Assembly: GCF_000523235.1 (NCBI RefSeq)
Contig: NZ_CP006850.1
Coordinates: 3,410,001-3,474,000 of the forward strand
Reading direction: 5' to 3'
Length of the DNA stretch: 64,000 nt
DNA from: Nocardia nova SH22a
Lineage (GTDB): Bacteria > Actinomycetota > Actinomycetes > Mycobacteriales > Mycobacteriaceae
Position 1 is the first letter of the stretch. Each line of letters opens with the position of its first letter. Made by a program: the position numbers and the translations under genes. Positions 50,417 through 59,466 of the stretch are shown one piece after another. The notes beneath the pieces were generated by a model. It worked only from the letters and a program-made list of their open reading frames with translations. It ran no database searches and had not been told where the DNA came from.

Positions 50417-52393
50417 ATGGGCACCGATACGGCTACCGTCACCGAGACAGCGGACTCCGAGAACGCGGCCACCGAGACGTCGACGGGCGAATATCTGCGG
50501 GCGGCGCTCGACGGCCCGTGGCGCGACGTGCGGCAGCAGGCTCGCCGTCAGCTGGCTGACGACCGGCTGTTCGGCGACCCGTACCTCGACTATCACCAGG
50601 CCCGGGCGCGCGTACTCGAGCAGATGCGCATCGTCGCCGAGTTCGGTTACGCGGAAAAGGGTTTCAGCCTCGAACACGGTGGCAGCAACGATCCCGGTGG
50701 GGCCGTGACCGGCCTCGAGATGCTCGCCTACAACGATCTGTCGCTGTGGGTGAAGGCGGGCGTGCAGTGGGGACTGTTCGGCGGCGCGGTGGAGAACCTC
50801 GGCACCGAACGCCACGCCGATGTCGTCAAGCGGCTGCTCTCGCTGGATCTGCTGGGCTGCTTCGCGATGACCGAATCCGGGCACGGCAGCGACGTCGCCA
50901 ATCTGGAGACCACCGCCACCTACGATCCCGAGCACGGCGAATTCGTCGTGCACAGTCCCACCGCGTCGGCGCGCAAGGACTACATCGGCGGCGCGGCCGA
51001 GCACGCCCGCGTGGCCGCGGTCTTCGCGCAGCTGATCACCGGCGGCGAAAGCAAGGGCGTGCACTGCTTTCTCGTCCCCATCCGCGATGAGCAGGGCGCC
51101 GATCTGCCCGGTGTGACCACCTCGGACTGCGGCCTCAAGGGCGGTCTGCCCGGTGTGGACAACGGCCGCATCGTGTTCGATCACGTCCGCATCCCGCGGG
51201 AGAACCTGCTCAACCGCTACGCCGACGTCGAGCCGGACGGCACCTACACCTCCGAGATCGAGAATCCGAGCCGCCGGTTCTTCACCACCCTGGGCACGCT
51301 GGTGCGCGGCCGGGTCAGCGTGGGCGGGGCCGCGGCGGCGGGCGCGCGGGTGGCACTGAGCATCGCGGTGCGCTACGCCGACAAGCGCCGCCAGTTCTCC
51401 GATCCCGACGACGGCGCGGAGACCCTGTTGCTGGACTACCGCAGTCATCAGCGCCGCCTGCTGCCGCATGTCGCGCGCGCGTTCGCGCTGTCGTTCGCGC
51501 AGAACGATCTGGTGCGGCGCATGCATCTGGTGCAGACCGGCCAGGATCTCGATCCCGGCGCGCAGCGCGCGCTCGAGAAGCGGGCCGCGGGATTCAAGGT
51601 CGCCCAGACCCGCCACGCCACCCGCGCCATCCAAGAATGCCGCGAAGCGTGCGGCGGCGCGGGCTATCTCACCGAGAACCGGCTGGTGACCCTCAAGGCC
51701 GACACCGACGTGTTCACCACCTTCGAGGGCGACAATGTGGTCCTGACCCAGCTCGTGGCCAAGGAACTGCTGACCGCCTACTCCGACGAGGTGCGCGATC
51801 TCGACGCGCTCGGCTGGGTGCGGTTCGCGGCGACGATGGCCCGCGATGTGGTGCGCGAGACCTCCGGTGTGCGCCAGCTCATCCAGCGTCTGCGCGACCG
51901 CTCCGGCGAGACCGTGGACGACGCGGATCTGTCGCGCCGCTCGGTCCAGCTGCAGCTGTTCGCCGACCGCGAGGACTATCTGACCCGCACCGCCGCCCAC
52001 CGGCTGCGGGCCCGGGCCGAGGAGACCGGCCCGTTCGAGGCGTTCAACAACGCGCAGGACCACATCCTCGCCGCCGGTGAGGCGCATATCGACCGGCTCG
52101 TGCTGGAGGCGTTCATCGAGGGCATCGCCGATATCGAGGATCCGGACGCGCGCGAGCTGGCCGAGAGCGTCTGCGATCTGTTCGTCTACTCCACGATCGA
52201 ACAGAATCAGGCCTGGTACATCATGCACCGGTTCATGTCGGTGGAGCGGGCCAAATCGGTGCGGCGCGGGGTCAACGAGCTGGTCGAGCGCCTGCGCCCG
52301 CAAGCGCATGTGCTCGTCGAGGCGCTCGGTGTGCCGGAGGGCATGCTGCGGGCCGCGATGCTCGACGATCCGAGCGTGCACCAGGGCGCCTGA
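50417..52393 (+). CDS. Acyl-CoA oxidase (ACOX-like)
   Basis: A 658-residue flavoprotein of the acyl-CoA oxidase/dehydrogenase superfamily. FAD-contact segment CFAMTESGHGSDVANLETTAT, the conserved RIVFDHVRIPRENLLNRY block, and the C-terminal acyl-CoA oxidase-like helices (CREACGGAGYLTENRLVTLK; FTTFEGDNVVLTQLVAKELL) are visible. It would oxidise an acyl-CoA with O2 as electron acceptor, producing H2O2; the family also includes dehydrogenases. ATG at 50417 is the start; no strong ribosome-binding site was noted. Confidence 0.87.
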   Translation: MGTDTATVTETADSENAATETSTGEYLRAALDGPWRDVRQQARRQLADDRLFGDPYLDYHQARARVLEQMRIVAEFGYAEKGFSLEHGGSNDPGGAVTGLEMLAYNDLSLWVKAGVQWGLFGGAVENLGTERHADVVKRLLSLDLLGCFAMTESGHGSDVANLETTATYDPEHGEFVVHSPTASARKDYIGGAAEHARVAAVFAQLITGGESKGVHCFLVPIRDEQGADLPGVTTSDCGLKGGLPGVDNGRIVFDHVRIPRENLLNRYADVEPDGTYTSEIENPSRRFFTTLGTLVRGRVSVGGAAAAGARVALSIAVRYADKRRQFSDPDDGAETLLLDYRSHQRRLLPHVARAFALSFAQNDLVRRMHLVQTGQDLDPGAQRALEKRAAGFKVAQTRHATRAIQECREACGGAGYLTENRLVTLKADTDVFTTFEGDNVVLTQLVAKELLTAYSDEVRDLDALGWVRFAATMARDVVRETSGVRQLIQRLRDRSGETVDDADLSRRSVQLQLFADREDYLTRTAAHRLRARAEETGPFEAFNNAQDHILAAGEAHIDRLVLEAFIEGIADIEDPDARELAESVCDLFVYSTIEQNQAWYIMHRFMSVERAKSVRRGVNELVERLRPQAHVLVEALGVPEGMLRAAMLDDPSVHQGA

Positions 52394-52445
52394 GACCGTG
52401 CGGTGACGGCCGCGGGCGGCGACCGGGTGCGGCTATCGTCGAGAT

Positions 52446-53222
52446 GTGCATGCTCCACCCTCGCCCGCCCGGCCGTTCGCGACCGCCGCGGTCGTCCTGA
52501 TCGGAATCCTGATCACCGTCACGGTTCCGCTGACCTTTCCCGCGGGAGGCGGTCCCACCACCGCCGACCGCGCGATCGGTGACCGCGTCCACGACGGCCT
52601 GGACGCGCATCCGGGGATCTATCACGCGCTGGTGATCCCCAGCAACGCCTATATCGTGCTGCCGCTGCTGCTGCTCGGCATGCTGTACTGCGCCCTGCGG
52701 CGCGACTGGTGGGGCGCCGGATTCCTGCTGATCGTGCCGGAGCTGGTGGTCGCGATCAACACCTGGGCGCTGAAGCCGTTGTGGGACAGGCACTTACAGC
52801 ACTACCTCGCCTATCCCAGCGGGCACACGGTGCAATTCGTCGCCATCGCGACGGGTCTGGTTCTGGTCGCCGCCACCCTGTGGTGGCGGATCGTGCTGGG
52901 CCTGATCGCCGCGGTGGCGCTGGCGGCCGTCGCGGTGGGCATGGTCGGGCTCGGTTACCACTATCCGACCGATGTCGCCGGGGGCACCGCGTGCGCGATC
53001 GCGGCGGTGACCGCGGGCTGGGCCGTGGTGACGCCGTGGCGAACCCGGCAGCTGCGCTCCCGCGGCGGCTCGAGCCCGGACAACTCCGGCCCGAACAACT
53101 CGCTACAGGACAACTCTGCCCGCAGTGCCCCGGCCGGGGACGCGGGTGCCCGCGGCGACGCTGCCCGCGATGGCTCGGCCCCGGCCGGGGTAGTTGCGGG
53201 ATCCGATCAGCCCGGCCCGTAG
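52446..53222 (+). CDS. PAP2-superfamily membrane protein with degenerate first motif and low-complexity tail
   Basis: A 258-residue membrane protein with about six helices. Motif 2 is clear (YPSGHTVQFVAIATG) and motif 3 partly (YHYPTDVAGG), but the first motif, KxxxxxxRP, is reduced to KPLWDRH with no following RP, and the SR of motif 3 is missing. It may be a less active or altered phosphatase. The last ~60 residues are polar, with DNS/NNS repeats (SPDNSGPNNSLQDNSARSA) and Ala/Gly runs, likely a disordered tail. It starts at a GTG at 52446. It overlaps the convergent NERD-like gene by 16 bases. Confidence 0.78.
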   Translation: MHAPPSPARPFATAAVVLIGILITVTVPLTFPAGGGPTTADRAIGDRVHDGLDAHPGIYHALVIPSNAYIVLPLLLLGMLYCALRRDWWGAGFLLIVPELVVAINTWALKPLWDRHLQHYLAYPSGHTVQFVAIATGLVLVAATLWWRIVLGLIAAVALAAVAVGMVGLGYHYPTDVAGGTACAIAAVTAGWAVVTPWRTRQLRSRGGSSPDNSGPNNSLQDNSARSAPAGDAGARGDAARDGSAPAGVVAGSDQPGP

Positions 53223-54100
53223 GTCAGGAATATCGAGATCACGAACCACAGCAACCAGGCGAGCCCGATGAGCATGCCCACCGCGAGCAGGATGCGCAGA
53301 GCGCCGTGCCCGGGGTTGATCCGCTCGGTGTCCTTGGGGTAGAGGTTCCAGGGGCTGTACCAGGGCATCGTGATCGCAGGCGCCCGCCCGTAGGTCTGTT
53401 CGGCCTGGGCCTGCTCCTCCAGGAACGCCTCGGCCTGCGCCTGCTGCGGGCCGCCGTACCAGAGCGTGGTGTCGACCGGGCCGCCGAATCCCTCACCGAC
53501 GAGATCCTGCGGCGCGGGCAGATACGGCAGGATGCCGAGCCCGCGGAAGGTGAGCGCGACGTCGTTGACCGTCCACTGCGCGCGCCCCTGAACCGTCAGC
53601 GCGGTGAGACATTCGGCCAGCCGGCCGGGCCCGTCGCCCAGGACGACCTGGAGTCCGGGGTCGGTCCAGAGCTGGCGGATGGTCGGCGCGGCGCCGTGCG
53701 GCGGAACCACGACGACGACACCCTGCACGACGCGCTGACCGAGACCGCGCTCGGCCATCCAGTTCTGCAGTGCGTGGGTGTGCTGATGCGACCGGTCCAG
53801 CGGCGTGCCGCGATCACCGCCCTCGAAGCTCACCACCTGCCCGCCGACTCGCCACGGGCCGTTCAGCGGCACCTCCAGATCGCCGTTGACCCGCTCGTTC
53901 AGCGCCACCGCCTCGATCACCACGCAGGTGGTCGGCGTCCAGATCACCGCGTCGAACTGATGCAGCCGATCGGCATAGAACAGACTGCAGTTGACCGTCG
54001 CCACGCCCTGCGGGTCGCCGGGACCCTTCCAGGTGCGCAGCCATTCGATGAGTACCCGCTCGGCCAGGGTCCCGGCCGCGTTCTGCACTCGCACGAGCAT
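53207..54100 (-). CDS. NERD-like domain protein with C-terminal membrane anchor
   Basis: A 297-residue protein. The first ~160 residues fit the NERD (nuclease-related) fold: LIEWLRTWKGPGDPQGVATV, FDAVIWTPTTCVVIEAVAL (NERD-type EVK-like core in variant form), GTPLDRSHQHTHALQNW. A Pro/Gln-rich linker (QAQAEAFLEEQAQAEQTY) follows, then a C-terminal membrane segment (ILLAVGMLIGLAWLLWFVISI). Nuclease activity is not assured because the exact catalytic residues were not confirmed. ATG at 54100 follows AAAGGGCGG. Confidence 0.65.
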   Translation of the reverse strand: MLVRVQNAAGTLAERVLIEWLRTWKGPGDPQGVATVNCSLFYADRLHQFDAVIWTPTTCVVIEAVALNERVNGDLEVPLNGPWRVGGQVVSFEGGDRGTPLDRSHQHTHALQNWMAERGLGQRVVQGVVVVVPPHGAAPTIRQLWTDPGLQVVLGDGPGRLAECLTALTVQGRAQWTVNDVALTFRGLGILPYLPAPQDLVGEGFGGPVDTTLWYGGPQQAQAEAFLEEQAQAEQTYGRAPAITMPWYSPWNLYPKDTERINPGHGALRILLAVGMLIGLAWLLWFVISIFLTYGPG

Positions 54101-54211
54101 TGGCGACCGCCCTTTCGTCGACACTCGGTACCGGAAAGCATAAGGGGCGCTGCGGGTCCGGGCGAGCCTTCGACGCGCCGGAGCCGGTGAGCCGGGCGGA
54201 TTCCCGCGCGG

Positions 54212-55906
54212 TCAGCGGTCGGCGGTGGCGGGGTCGACCGGTGTGATGGGCAGCCTCAGCGCACCGGGCGCGGTGTCCGGCACGGTCGCGAAATGCGGTG
54301 CGACAGGCGCGATCCGGCGATACCGGCCGCCCAGTTCCGGGCGCGGATCCGGCTCACCGTTGTTGGGCCAGAACGCCATCGCCCGCTCGGCCTGCGCGGT
54401 GATCGTCAGCGACGGGTTCACTCCGAGATTCGCGGTCACCGCCGAACCGTCGGCGATATGCAGTCCCGGATGGCCGAAGACCCGCTGATACGGGTCGACC
54501 ACACCGCTTTCCGGGCCCTCGCCGATCACACAGCCGCCGATGTAGTGCGCGGTGGCGGGGATGTTGAACACGTCCATCACCAGCCCGTGCACATCGCCGT
54601 CGACCTTCTCCCCGAACCGGCGGCCGATCTCGTGCGCCATCGGAATCCAGGTCGGATTCGGCTGTCCCGTGCCCTGTCTGGTCTTGAGCGCGCCCCACCG
54701 GCGGAACGAGGTGAGCGAATTGTCCAGTGACTGCATCACCAGCAGGATCACCGACTTCTCCGAGGCGTGGCGGGCATTGAGACTGCGCGCGAACACCACC
54801 GGATGCAGCAGGATCGCGAGCAGGAAGCGCAGGAACCGGAACGCGCCGCCGTCGACGATCGGCACCGACATCGGGAACAGGGCGTTCTGCCCCTTGCCGT
54901 AGTGGCAGACCTCGATATGGGTGTCGGGTTCGGGATGGATGGAGGAGGTGATCGCGATGCCCTCGGCGAAATCGGCGCGGGTGCGGCTGACCACATTGAG
55001 GATCGCCTCGGAATTGCTGCGGGTGAGCTCGCCGAGGCGCGGCGACAGATTCGGCAGCACCTTCACGTCGCGCATCTTGTGCAGCAGCTTCTGCGTGCCC
55101 AGCGCCGCCGCGGCGAAGACCACCTGCTCGGCGGTGAAGGTCCTGCGGCCCTTGCGAACCCAGCGATCCGAGCGCTGGGTCTCGATGGCGTAGCCGCCGC
55201 CGAGCATCGGGCGCACCCGGCTCGCGGTGGTCAGTTCGAACACCTTCGCCCCGGCCTGTTCGGCGAGGTAGAGGTAGTTGGTGGGGGTGGTGTTCTTGGC
55301 GTTGTGCGGGCAGCCGGTGAAGCAGCGCGCGCAGTGGATGCAACCGCTGCGGTGCGGACCGGCGCCGCCGAAGTAGGGGTCGTCGACCTCGACGCCGGGC
55401 TGCTCCTCGTTGAAGAAGACGCCCACATTGGTGGGGTGACAGGTGTCACCGACGCCCATATCGTCGGCGATGGAGCGGATCACCTCGTCGGCCGGCGTCA
55501 CGCGCGGATTCGGCGCCACGCCCAGCATCCGCTTGGCCTGGTCGTAGTACGGCGCCAATTCGGTGCGCCAATCGGCGATGTGGGCCCACTGCCTGTCGGA
55601 GTAGAAGTTCGGCAGCGGTTCGTAGAGGGTGTTGCCGTAGATCAGCGAGCCGCCGCCGACTCCGGAGGCGGAGAACACCGCGCACTTGCCCAGCAGGCTG
55701 ATCCGCTGCGGCCCGGTCAGTCCCAGCCGCGGGGCCCAGATCGATTTGCGCACATTCCAATTCGACTTCGGAATGGCCTCGGCGGGCCAGCGGCGACCGG
55801 ATTCCAGGACCGCCACCCGGTAGCCCTTCTCGGTCAATCGCAGCGCGCTGACGCTGCCTCCGAAACCGGAGCCGATCACCACCACGTCGTAGTCGAAGTC
55901 GGGCAT
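54212..55906 (-). CDS. choD: ChoD-like GMC-family oxidoreductase with 4Fe-4S-type cysteine motif
   Basis: A 564-residue flavoprotein similar to mycobacterial ChoD (Rv3409c). The FAD loop is VVVIGSGFGGSVSALRLTEKG, a second contact is SASGVGGGSLIYGNTLY, then HIADWRTELAPYYDQAKRMLGV. A CxxCxxCxxxCP motif (C189, C192, C195, C199 in CIHCARCFTGCP) lies mid-protein, as in ChoD. Close to the C-terminus are GGCVIGEGPESGVVDPYQRV and NLGVNPSLTITAQAERA. In the annotation of relatives it is called cholesterol oxidase, though the true substrate is debated. ATG at 55906 follows GAGGAAG. It is divergent from the phosphatidyltransferase gene. Confidence 0.9.
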   Translation of the reverse strand: MPDFDYDVVVIGSGFGGSVSALRLTEKGYRVAVLESGRRWPAEAIPKSNWNVRKSIWAPRLGLTGPQRISLLGKCAVFSASGVGGGSLIYGNTLYEPLPNFYSDRQWAHIADWRTELAPYYDQAKRMLGVAPNPRVTPADEVIRSIADDMGVGDTCHPTNVGVFFNEEQPGVEVDDPYFGGAGPHRSGCIHCARCFTGCPHNAKNTTPTNYLYLAEQAGAKVFELTTASRVRPMLGGGYAIETQRSDRWVRKGRRTFTAEQVVFAAAALGTQKLLHKMRDVKVLPNLSPRLGELTRSNSEAILNVVSRTRADFAEGIAITSSIHPEPDTHIEVCHYGKGQNALFPMSVPIVDGGAFRFLRFLLAILLHPVVFARSLNARHASEKSVILLVMQSLDNSLTSFRRWGALKTRQGTGQPNPTWIPMAHEIGRRFGEKVDGDVHGLVMDVFNIPATAHYIGGCVIGEGPESGVVDPYQRVFGHPGLHIADGSAVTANLGVNPSLTITAQAERAMAFWPNNGEPDPRPELGGRYRRIAPVAPHFATVPDTAPGALRLPITPVDPATADR

Positions 55907-56065
55907 GTCTTCCTCTCGTCATCGCAGCACAATGAAGCGATTACCGACGCATCGTGTCGTCGTCAGTATTCACCCGGTGGGTGCGGCCGGTAAAGCCGCG
56001 GGCCCCGGCACCGGGTGCGGCGTGCCCGAATGGCATCGGCGCGGGCATTCGGGTAAGCAGACGCT

Positions 56066-56734
56066 GTGACCAACGCATCCGGGACCAGCGCCTCCGGCGG
56101 CGAGCCCGGCCCCGATCCCCAGGCTCCCGATTCCGGCACCGCCGTCCACGCGAACGAGGACCGCATCCTGACGGTCCCGAACGCGCTGAGTGTGCTGCGG
56201 CTGATCGGCGTCCCGGTCCTGCTGTGGCTGCTGCTGGCCGTGCGGGCCGACGGGTGGGCCTTCGCCCTGCTGATCGCCAGCGGGATCACCGACTTCCTGG
56301 ACGGCAAGCTCGCCCGCCTGCTCGATCAGTACTCCCGGCTGGGCGCTCTGCTCGATCCCCTGGTGGACCGGTTGTATCTGATCGCCACCGTATTCGGGTT
56401 CCTGGTGCGCGGCATCCTGCCCTGGCCGTTCGTGGTCGTGCTGATCGGGCGGGATCTGGTCCTGGGCGCGGTGCTGCCGATCTACCGGCGCCGCGGCCTG
56501 GAACCACCCGAGGTGATCTATCTCGGCAAGGCCGCGACCTTCGCGCTGATGTCGGCGCTGCCGTGGCTGCTGGCCGGGCAGATGGACTGGGCGGCGGCCG
56601 GTTTCAGCCGGGCCTTCGGATGGGCGCTGCTGTGGTGGGGCACGGCCGCCTACGTCTGGACCGGACTGCTGTACCTGTGGAAGGCGTTCGCGGTCGCGCG
56701 GACCATACCCGTTGTGCCACGAGCAACTTCGTAG
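56066..56734 (+). CDS. CDP-alcohol phosphatidyltransferase (PgsA2-like)
   Basis: A 222-residue membrane enzyme. The family signature DGxxARxxxxxxxxGxxxDxxxD is exact in DGKLARLLDQYSRLGALLD-PLVD. The N-terminal ~30 residues are a disordered polar leader. Four to five membrane helices follow. Such enzymes transfer a phosphatidyl group from CDP-diacylglycerol, making phosphatidylglycerol-type or cardiolipin-type lipids. In mycobacteria pgsA2 (Rv1822) occupies the same place before gcvH-garA. GTG at 56066 is the start. Confidence 0.9.
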   Translation: MTNASGTSASGGEPGPDPQAPDSGTAVHANEDRILTVPNALSVLRLIGVPVLLWLLLAVRADGWAFALLIASGITDFLDGKLARLLDQYSRLGALLDPLVDRLYLIATVFGFLVRGILPWPFVVVLIGRDLVLGAVLPIYRRRGLEPPEVIYLGKAATFALMSALPWLLAGQMDWAAAGFSRAFGWALLWWGTAAYVWTGLLYLWKAFAVARTIPVVPRATS

Positions 56735-56834
56735 CGGGTGCGGCCGGGCGCGATGTCGGTCCGGGTGGATAGAGTTGTCGCGATATCGGTGAGAGGACGC
56801 TTGGGAAAGGGCTCCCCGTGAAAGGAATCAACCT

Positions 56835-57233
56835 GTGACCGCGATACCCGAGGACCTTCGCTACACGGCCGAGCACGAATGGGTACAACGGGTCGCGCCG
56901 ACCCGGGTGCGCGTCGGAATCACCGATTACGCCCAGTCGCAACTCGGTGATGTGGTGTTCGTCCAGCTGCCCGCGGTCGATGCCGCGGTGTCGGCCGAGG
57001 AGGCCGTCGCCGAGGTCGAGTCGACCAAGAGCGTGTCGGAGATCTACGCACCGCTGAAGGCGAAAGTCGTTGCGGTGAACGAGGAATTGGACTCCGAGCC
57101 GGAGCTGCTCAACAGCGACCCCTACGGTGACGGCTGGCTGTTCGACCTCGAGTTGGACGACGCCGCGGCGCTGGATACCGCACTGTCCGGACTGCTGGAT
57201 GCCGCGGGTTACCAAGGAGTTATCGAGGGCTGA
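56835..57233 (+). CDS. gcvH: Glycine cleavage system H protein
   Basis: A 132-residue lipoyl carrier. The lipoyl-lysine K65 is in EVESTKSVSEIYAP, and the N-terminal YTAEHEWVQR and C-terminal WLFDLELDDAAALD segments are typical. It shuttles the aminomethyl group from glycine between GcvP, GcvT and lipoamide dehydrogenase. GTG at 56835 follows AAAGGAATC. GcvP is encoded 3 kb downstream; gcvT is not in the window. Confidence 0.95.
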   Translation: MTAIPEDLRYTAEHEWVQRVAPTRVRVGITDYAQSQLGDVVFVQLPAVDAAVSAEEAVAEVESTKSVSEIYAPLKAKVVAVNEELDSEPELLNSDPYGDGWLFDLELDDAAALDTALSGLLDAAGYQGVIEG

Positions 57234-57451
57234 GTCAGCCTTCCCAGTTCTACCTGCACGGGTGCGCCCGGGCAGGGTACGGTCAACACCAACAGATGTG
57301 CCGGCGGCCGGTGCCGGGAACTCTGCCGGAACTTGCCGGTGCCACTCGAGAGCGCGACAGCCGGTCGCGACGGGTGCGGCGGCGAGGGCAGCGGGATCGG
57401 TATCGGCGCCGGGTACCGGTACAGAAAATCGGTTCGAGGAGGAGAGCAAGG

Positions 57452-57919
57452 GTGAGCGAGAACAAAGACCCGGGTTACGGGGAGAGCGCGGCCGAAACGA
57501 CTTCGGTGTTCCGCGCTGACTTCCTCAACGAGGTCGACGCGTCGCGCTCCGGTGAGCAGACCGGCGAACAGCCGGTGCAAGGGGTCGAGGGCCTGCCCGC
57601 GGGCGCTGCCCTGCTGGTGGTCAAGCGCGGGCCGAACGCGGGTTCGCGGTTCCTGTTGGACCAGCCCACCACCTCGGCGGGTCGGCACCCCGACAGCGAC
57701 ATCTTTCTCGACGATGTCACGGTGTCCCGTCGGCACGCGGAGTTCCGTCAGGACGACGACACCTTCCAGGTCGTGGATGTGGGCAGCCTGAACGGCACCT
57801 ACGTCAACCGCGAGCCGGTCGACTCCTCGGAGCTGCAGAACGGTGACGAGGTACAGATCGGCAAGTTCCGGCTGGTCTTCCTGACCGGCCCGCGGCCGCA
57901 GACCGAGCCGAGCGCATAA
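57452..57919 (+). CDS. garA: GarA, FHA-domain regulator of 2-oxoglutarate metabolism
   Basis: A 155-residue protein. The N-terminal motif ETTSVFRADF (T16, T17) is the site phosphorylated by PknG or PknB in mycobacteria. The FHA domain (~50-140) keeps the near-invariant SAGRHPDSDIFLDDVTVSRRH and VDVGSLNGTYVNREPVDS. Unphosphorylated GarA binds 2-oxoglutarate dehydrogenase and glutamate dehydrogenase to steer carbon flow; phosphorylation closes it. GTG at 57452 follows GAGGAGGAGAG. Confidence 0.97.
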   Translation: MSENKDPGYGESAAETTSVFRADFLNEVDASRSGEQTGEQPVQGVEGLPAGAALLVVKRGPNAGSRFLLDQPTTSAGRHPDSDIFLDDVTVSRRHAEFRQDDDTFQVVDVGSLNGTYVNREPVDSSELQNGDEVQIGKFRLVFLTGPRPQTEPSA

Positions 57920-57941
57920 CGAGCCGAGGCGGGATCCACTG

Positions 57942-58748
57942 ATGACTGGCGCAGCGCAATGGACACGCGGAGGTATGTCGATCGGCTCCGTGCTGGACCT
58001 GCTGCGTCCGGATTTTCCGGACATCACCATCTCCAAGATCCGCTTCCTCGAATCCGAGGGGCTGATCCGCCCGGAGCGCACGCCTTCGGGATATCGCAGA
58101 TTCTCCGGCGCCGATGTCGAACGGCTCAAGTTCGTCCTCACGGCGCAGCGGGATCAGTATCTGCCGCTGAAGGTGATCAAGGAACAGCTCGAAGCGATCG
58201 ACCGCGGCGCGGCGACCCTGGGTGTGCGTGAGGCGCGCGCCCGGGCCGACGGCGCCGGTGCGGACGGTTCGGGGCGTGCGCCCGAATCCGGCCGCGCGGT
58301 GGGAGCGCCCGCGGCGCCGCGGCGCCTGGGCGTGGTACCCGGCGAAGTGACGCCGGACGAACTGCGGCTGGACGCTGAAATGCGTGTCACCCGTGCCGAT
58401 CTGCTCGACCAGGCCGGGATAGATGAGAAATTCCTCACCGAACTGATCCGCGCCGGGCTCATCACGCCCGGCGCCGCCGGTTTCTTCGACGCCGAGGCCG
58501 TCACGCTGGCGCGCACCGCCCAGGCGATGAGCGAATTCGGTTTGGAGGCACGGCATCTGCGGGCGTTCAAGCTGGCCGCGGACCGAGAGGCGGCCATGAT
58601 CGCCCAGATCGCCGCGCCGATCGCCAAGAGCCGCGACGCCGACGCCCGCGCCCGCGCGGAGGAGACCGTCCGCGAGTTGGCGGCCCTGTCGCTGACCTTG
58701 CACACCAGCTTGGTGAAGACGTCGGTGCGGGCTTCCCTCGGCGGCTGA
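57942..58748 (+). CDS. MerR-family regulator (Rv1828-like)
   Basis: A 268-residue regulator. The MerR winged helix is SIGSVLDLLRPDFPDITISK-like at ~12-30, then RFLESEGLIRPERTPSGYRRF, VERLKFVLTAQRDQYLPLKV. An Ala/Gly-rich linker (ARADGAGADGSGRAPESG) separates it from a C-terminal domain (TPDELRLDAEMRVTRADLLDQ). It matches Rv1828 in mycobacteria, a MerR protein with autoregulation. It lies 22 bp after garA. Confidence 0.92.
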   Translation: MTGAAQWTRGGMSIGSVLDLLRPDFPDITISKIRFLESEGLIRPERTPSGYRRFSGADVERLKFVLTAQRDQYLPLKVIKEQLEAIDRGAATLGVREARARADGAGADGSGRAPESGRAVGAPAAPRRLGVVPGEVTPDELRLDAEMRVTRADLLDQAGIDEKFLTELIRAGLITPGAAGFFDAEAVTLARTAQAMSEFGLEARHLRAFKLAADREAAMIAQIAAPIAKSRDADARARAEETVRELAALSLTLHTSLVKTSVRASLGG

Positions 58749-58826
58749 ATTCATCGCCTAGACTCGGTGATACGGCCTGCCCGGCTGGGCTCGTACGGGC
58801 GGTCGCGAGTATGGGAGGCCAGTGCG

Positions 58827-59300
58827 ATGAGTGAAATGCGTGTGATCGGCATCCGGGTCGAGCAGCCCCAGAACCAGCCCGTGCTGCTGCTGCGCGAGGA
58901 ATCGGGCGACCGGTATCTGCCGATCTGGATCGGTCAGGCCGAGGCGACCGCCATCGTGCTCGAACAAGAGGGGGTCACCCCGATCCGGCCGCTGACCCAC
59001 GACCTGATCAAGATCATGATCCACGATCTGGGCCACACCCTCAAAGAGGTGCGGATCGTGGACCTGCAGGAGGGGACGTTCTACGCCGATCTCGTCTTCG
59101 ACAACGATGTGCGGATCTCGGCACGCCCCTCGGATTCGGTAGCCATCGCCTTGCGGGTGGGTTGCCCGATCTACGCCGAGGAACCGGTGCTCGAGGAAGC
59201 CGGGCTCGTGATGCCCGACGAACGCGAGGACGAGGTGGAGAAGTTCAAGGAATTCCTGGAGTCGGTGTCCCCGGATGATTTCAAGGCCACCGACAGCTGA
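58827..59300 (+). CDS. Bifunctional nuclease-family protein (Rv1829-like)
   Basis: A 157-residue protein of the BFN (bifunctional nuclease) fold: RVIGIRVEQPQNQPVLLLRE, YLPIWIGQAEATAI, GVTPIRPLTHDLIKIMIHDL, VRISARPSDSVAIALRVGCP. Related plant and bacterial BFN proteins have nuclease activity; the bacterial role of Rv1829 is unclear. The ATG at 58827 is preceded by GGGAGG. It lies between the two MerR genes, as in mycobacteria. Confidence 0.92.
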   Translation: MSEMRVIGIRVEQPQNQPVLLLREESGDRYLPIWIGQAEATAIVLEQEGVTPIRPLTHDLIKIMIHDLGHTLKEVRIVDLQEGTFYADLVFDNDVRISARPSDSVAIALRVGCPIYAEEPVLEEAGLVMPDEREDEVEKFKEFLESVSPDDFKATDS

Positions 59301-59336
59301 GACGGACCCGGCGTTCGTCGCGACTGTGCTCTATAC

Positions 59337-59353
59337 CTCACCTAGAGGGTGAG
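59337..59353. promoter_or_regulatory. Inverted repeat upstream of the second MerR gene
   Basis: CTCACC-TAGAG-GGTGAG is a perfect 6-bp-arm inverted repeat in the 166-bp gap before the gene at 59467. It could be an operator for the MerR protein or a small stem. It is 114 bp from the start. Confidence 0.35.
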
Positions 59354-59466
59354 AAACACGCCGCGCGCGGAGTTTGGCTCCATGCCCGTGCTGCCGAGAC
59401 AATCGACAGAGTAGCCTCGACAGTTAGGCCGTTGTTCTTCTTCGGCGATGCAGTGAGGGAGTAGCA

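Noticed and set aside
53085..53140. Repeated DNS/NNS codons near the end of the PAP2-like gene as a tandem repeat element
   Set aside because: Only three or four imperfect units within coding sequence; a disordered tail is the simpler reading.
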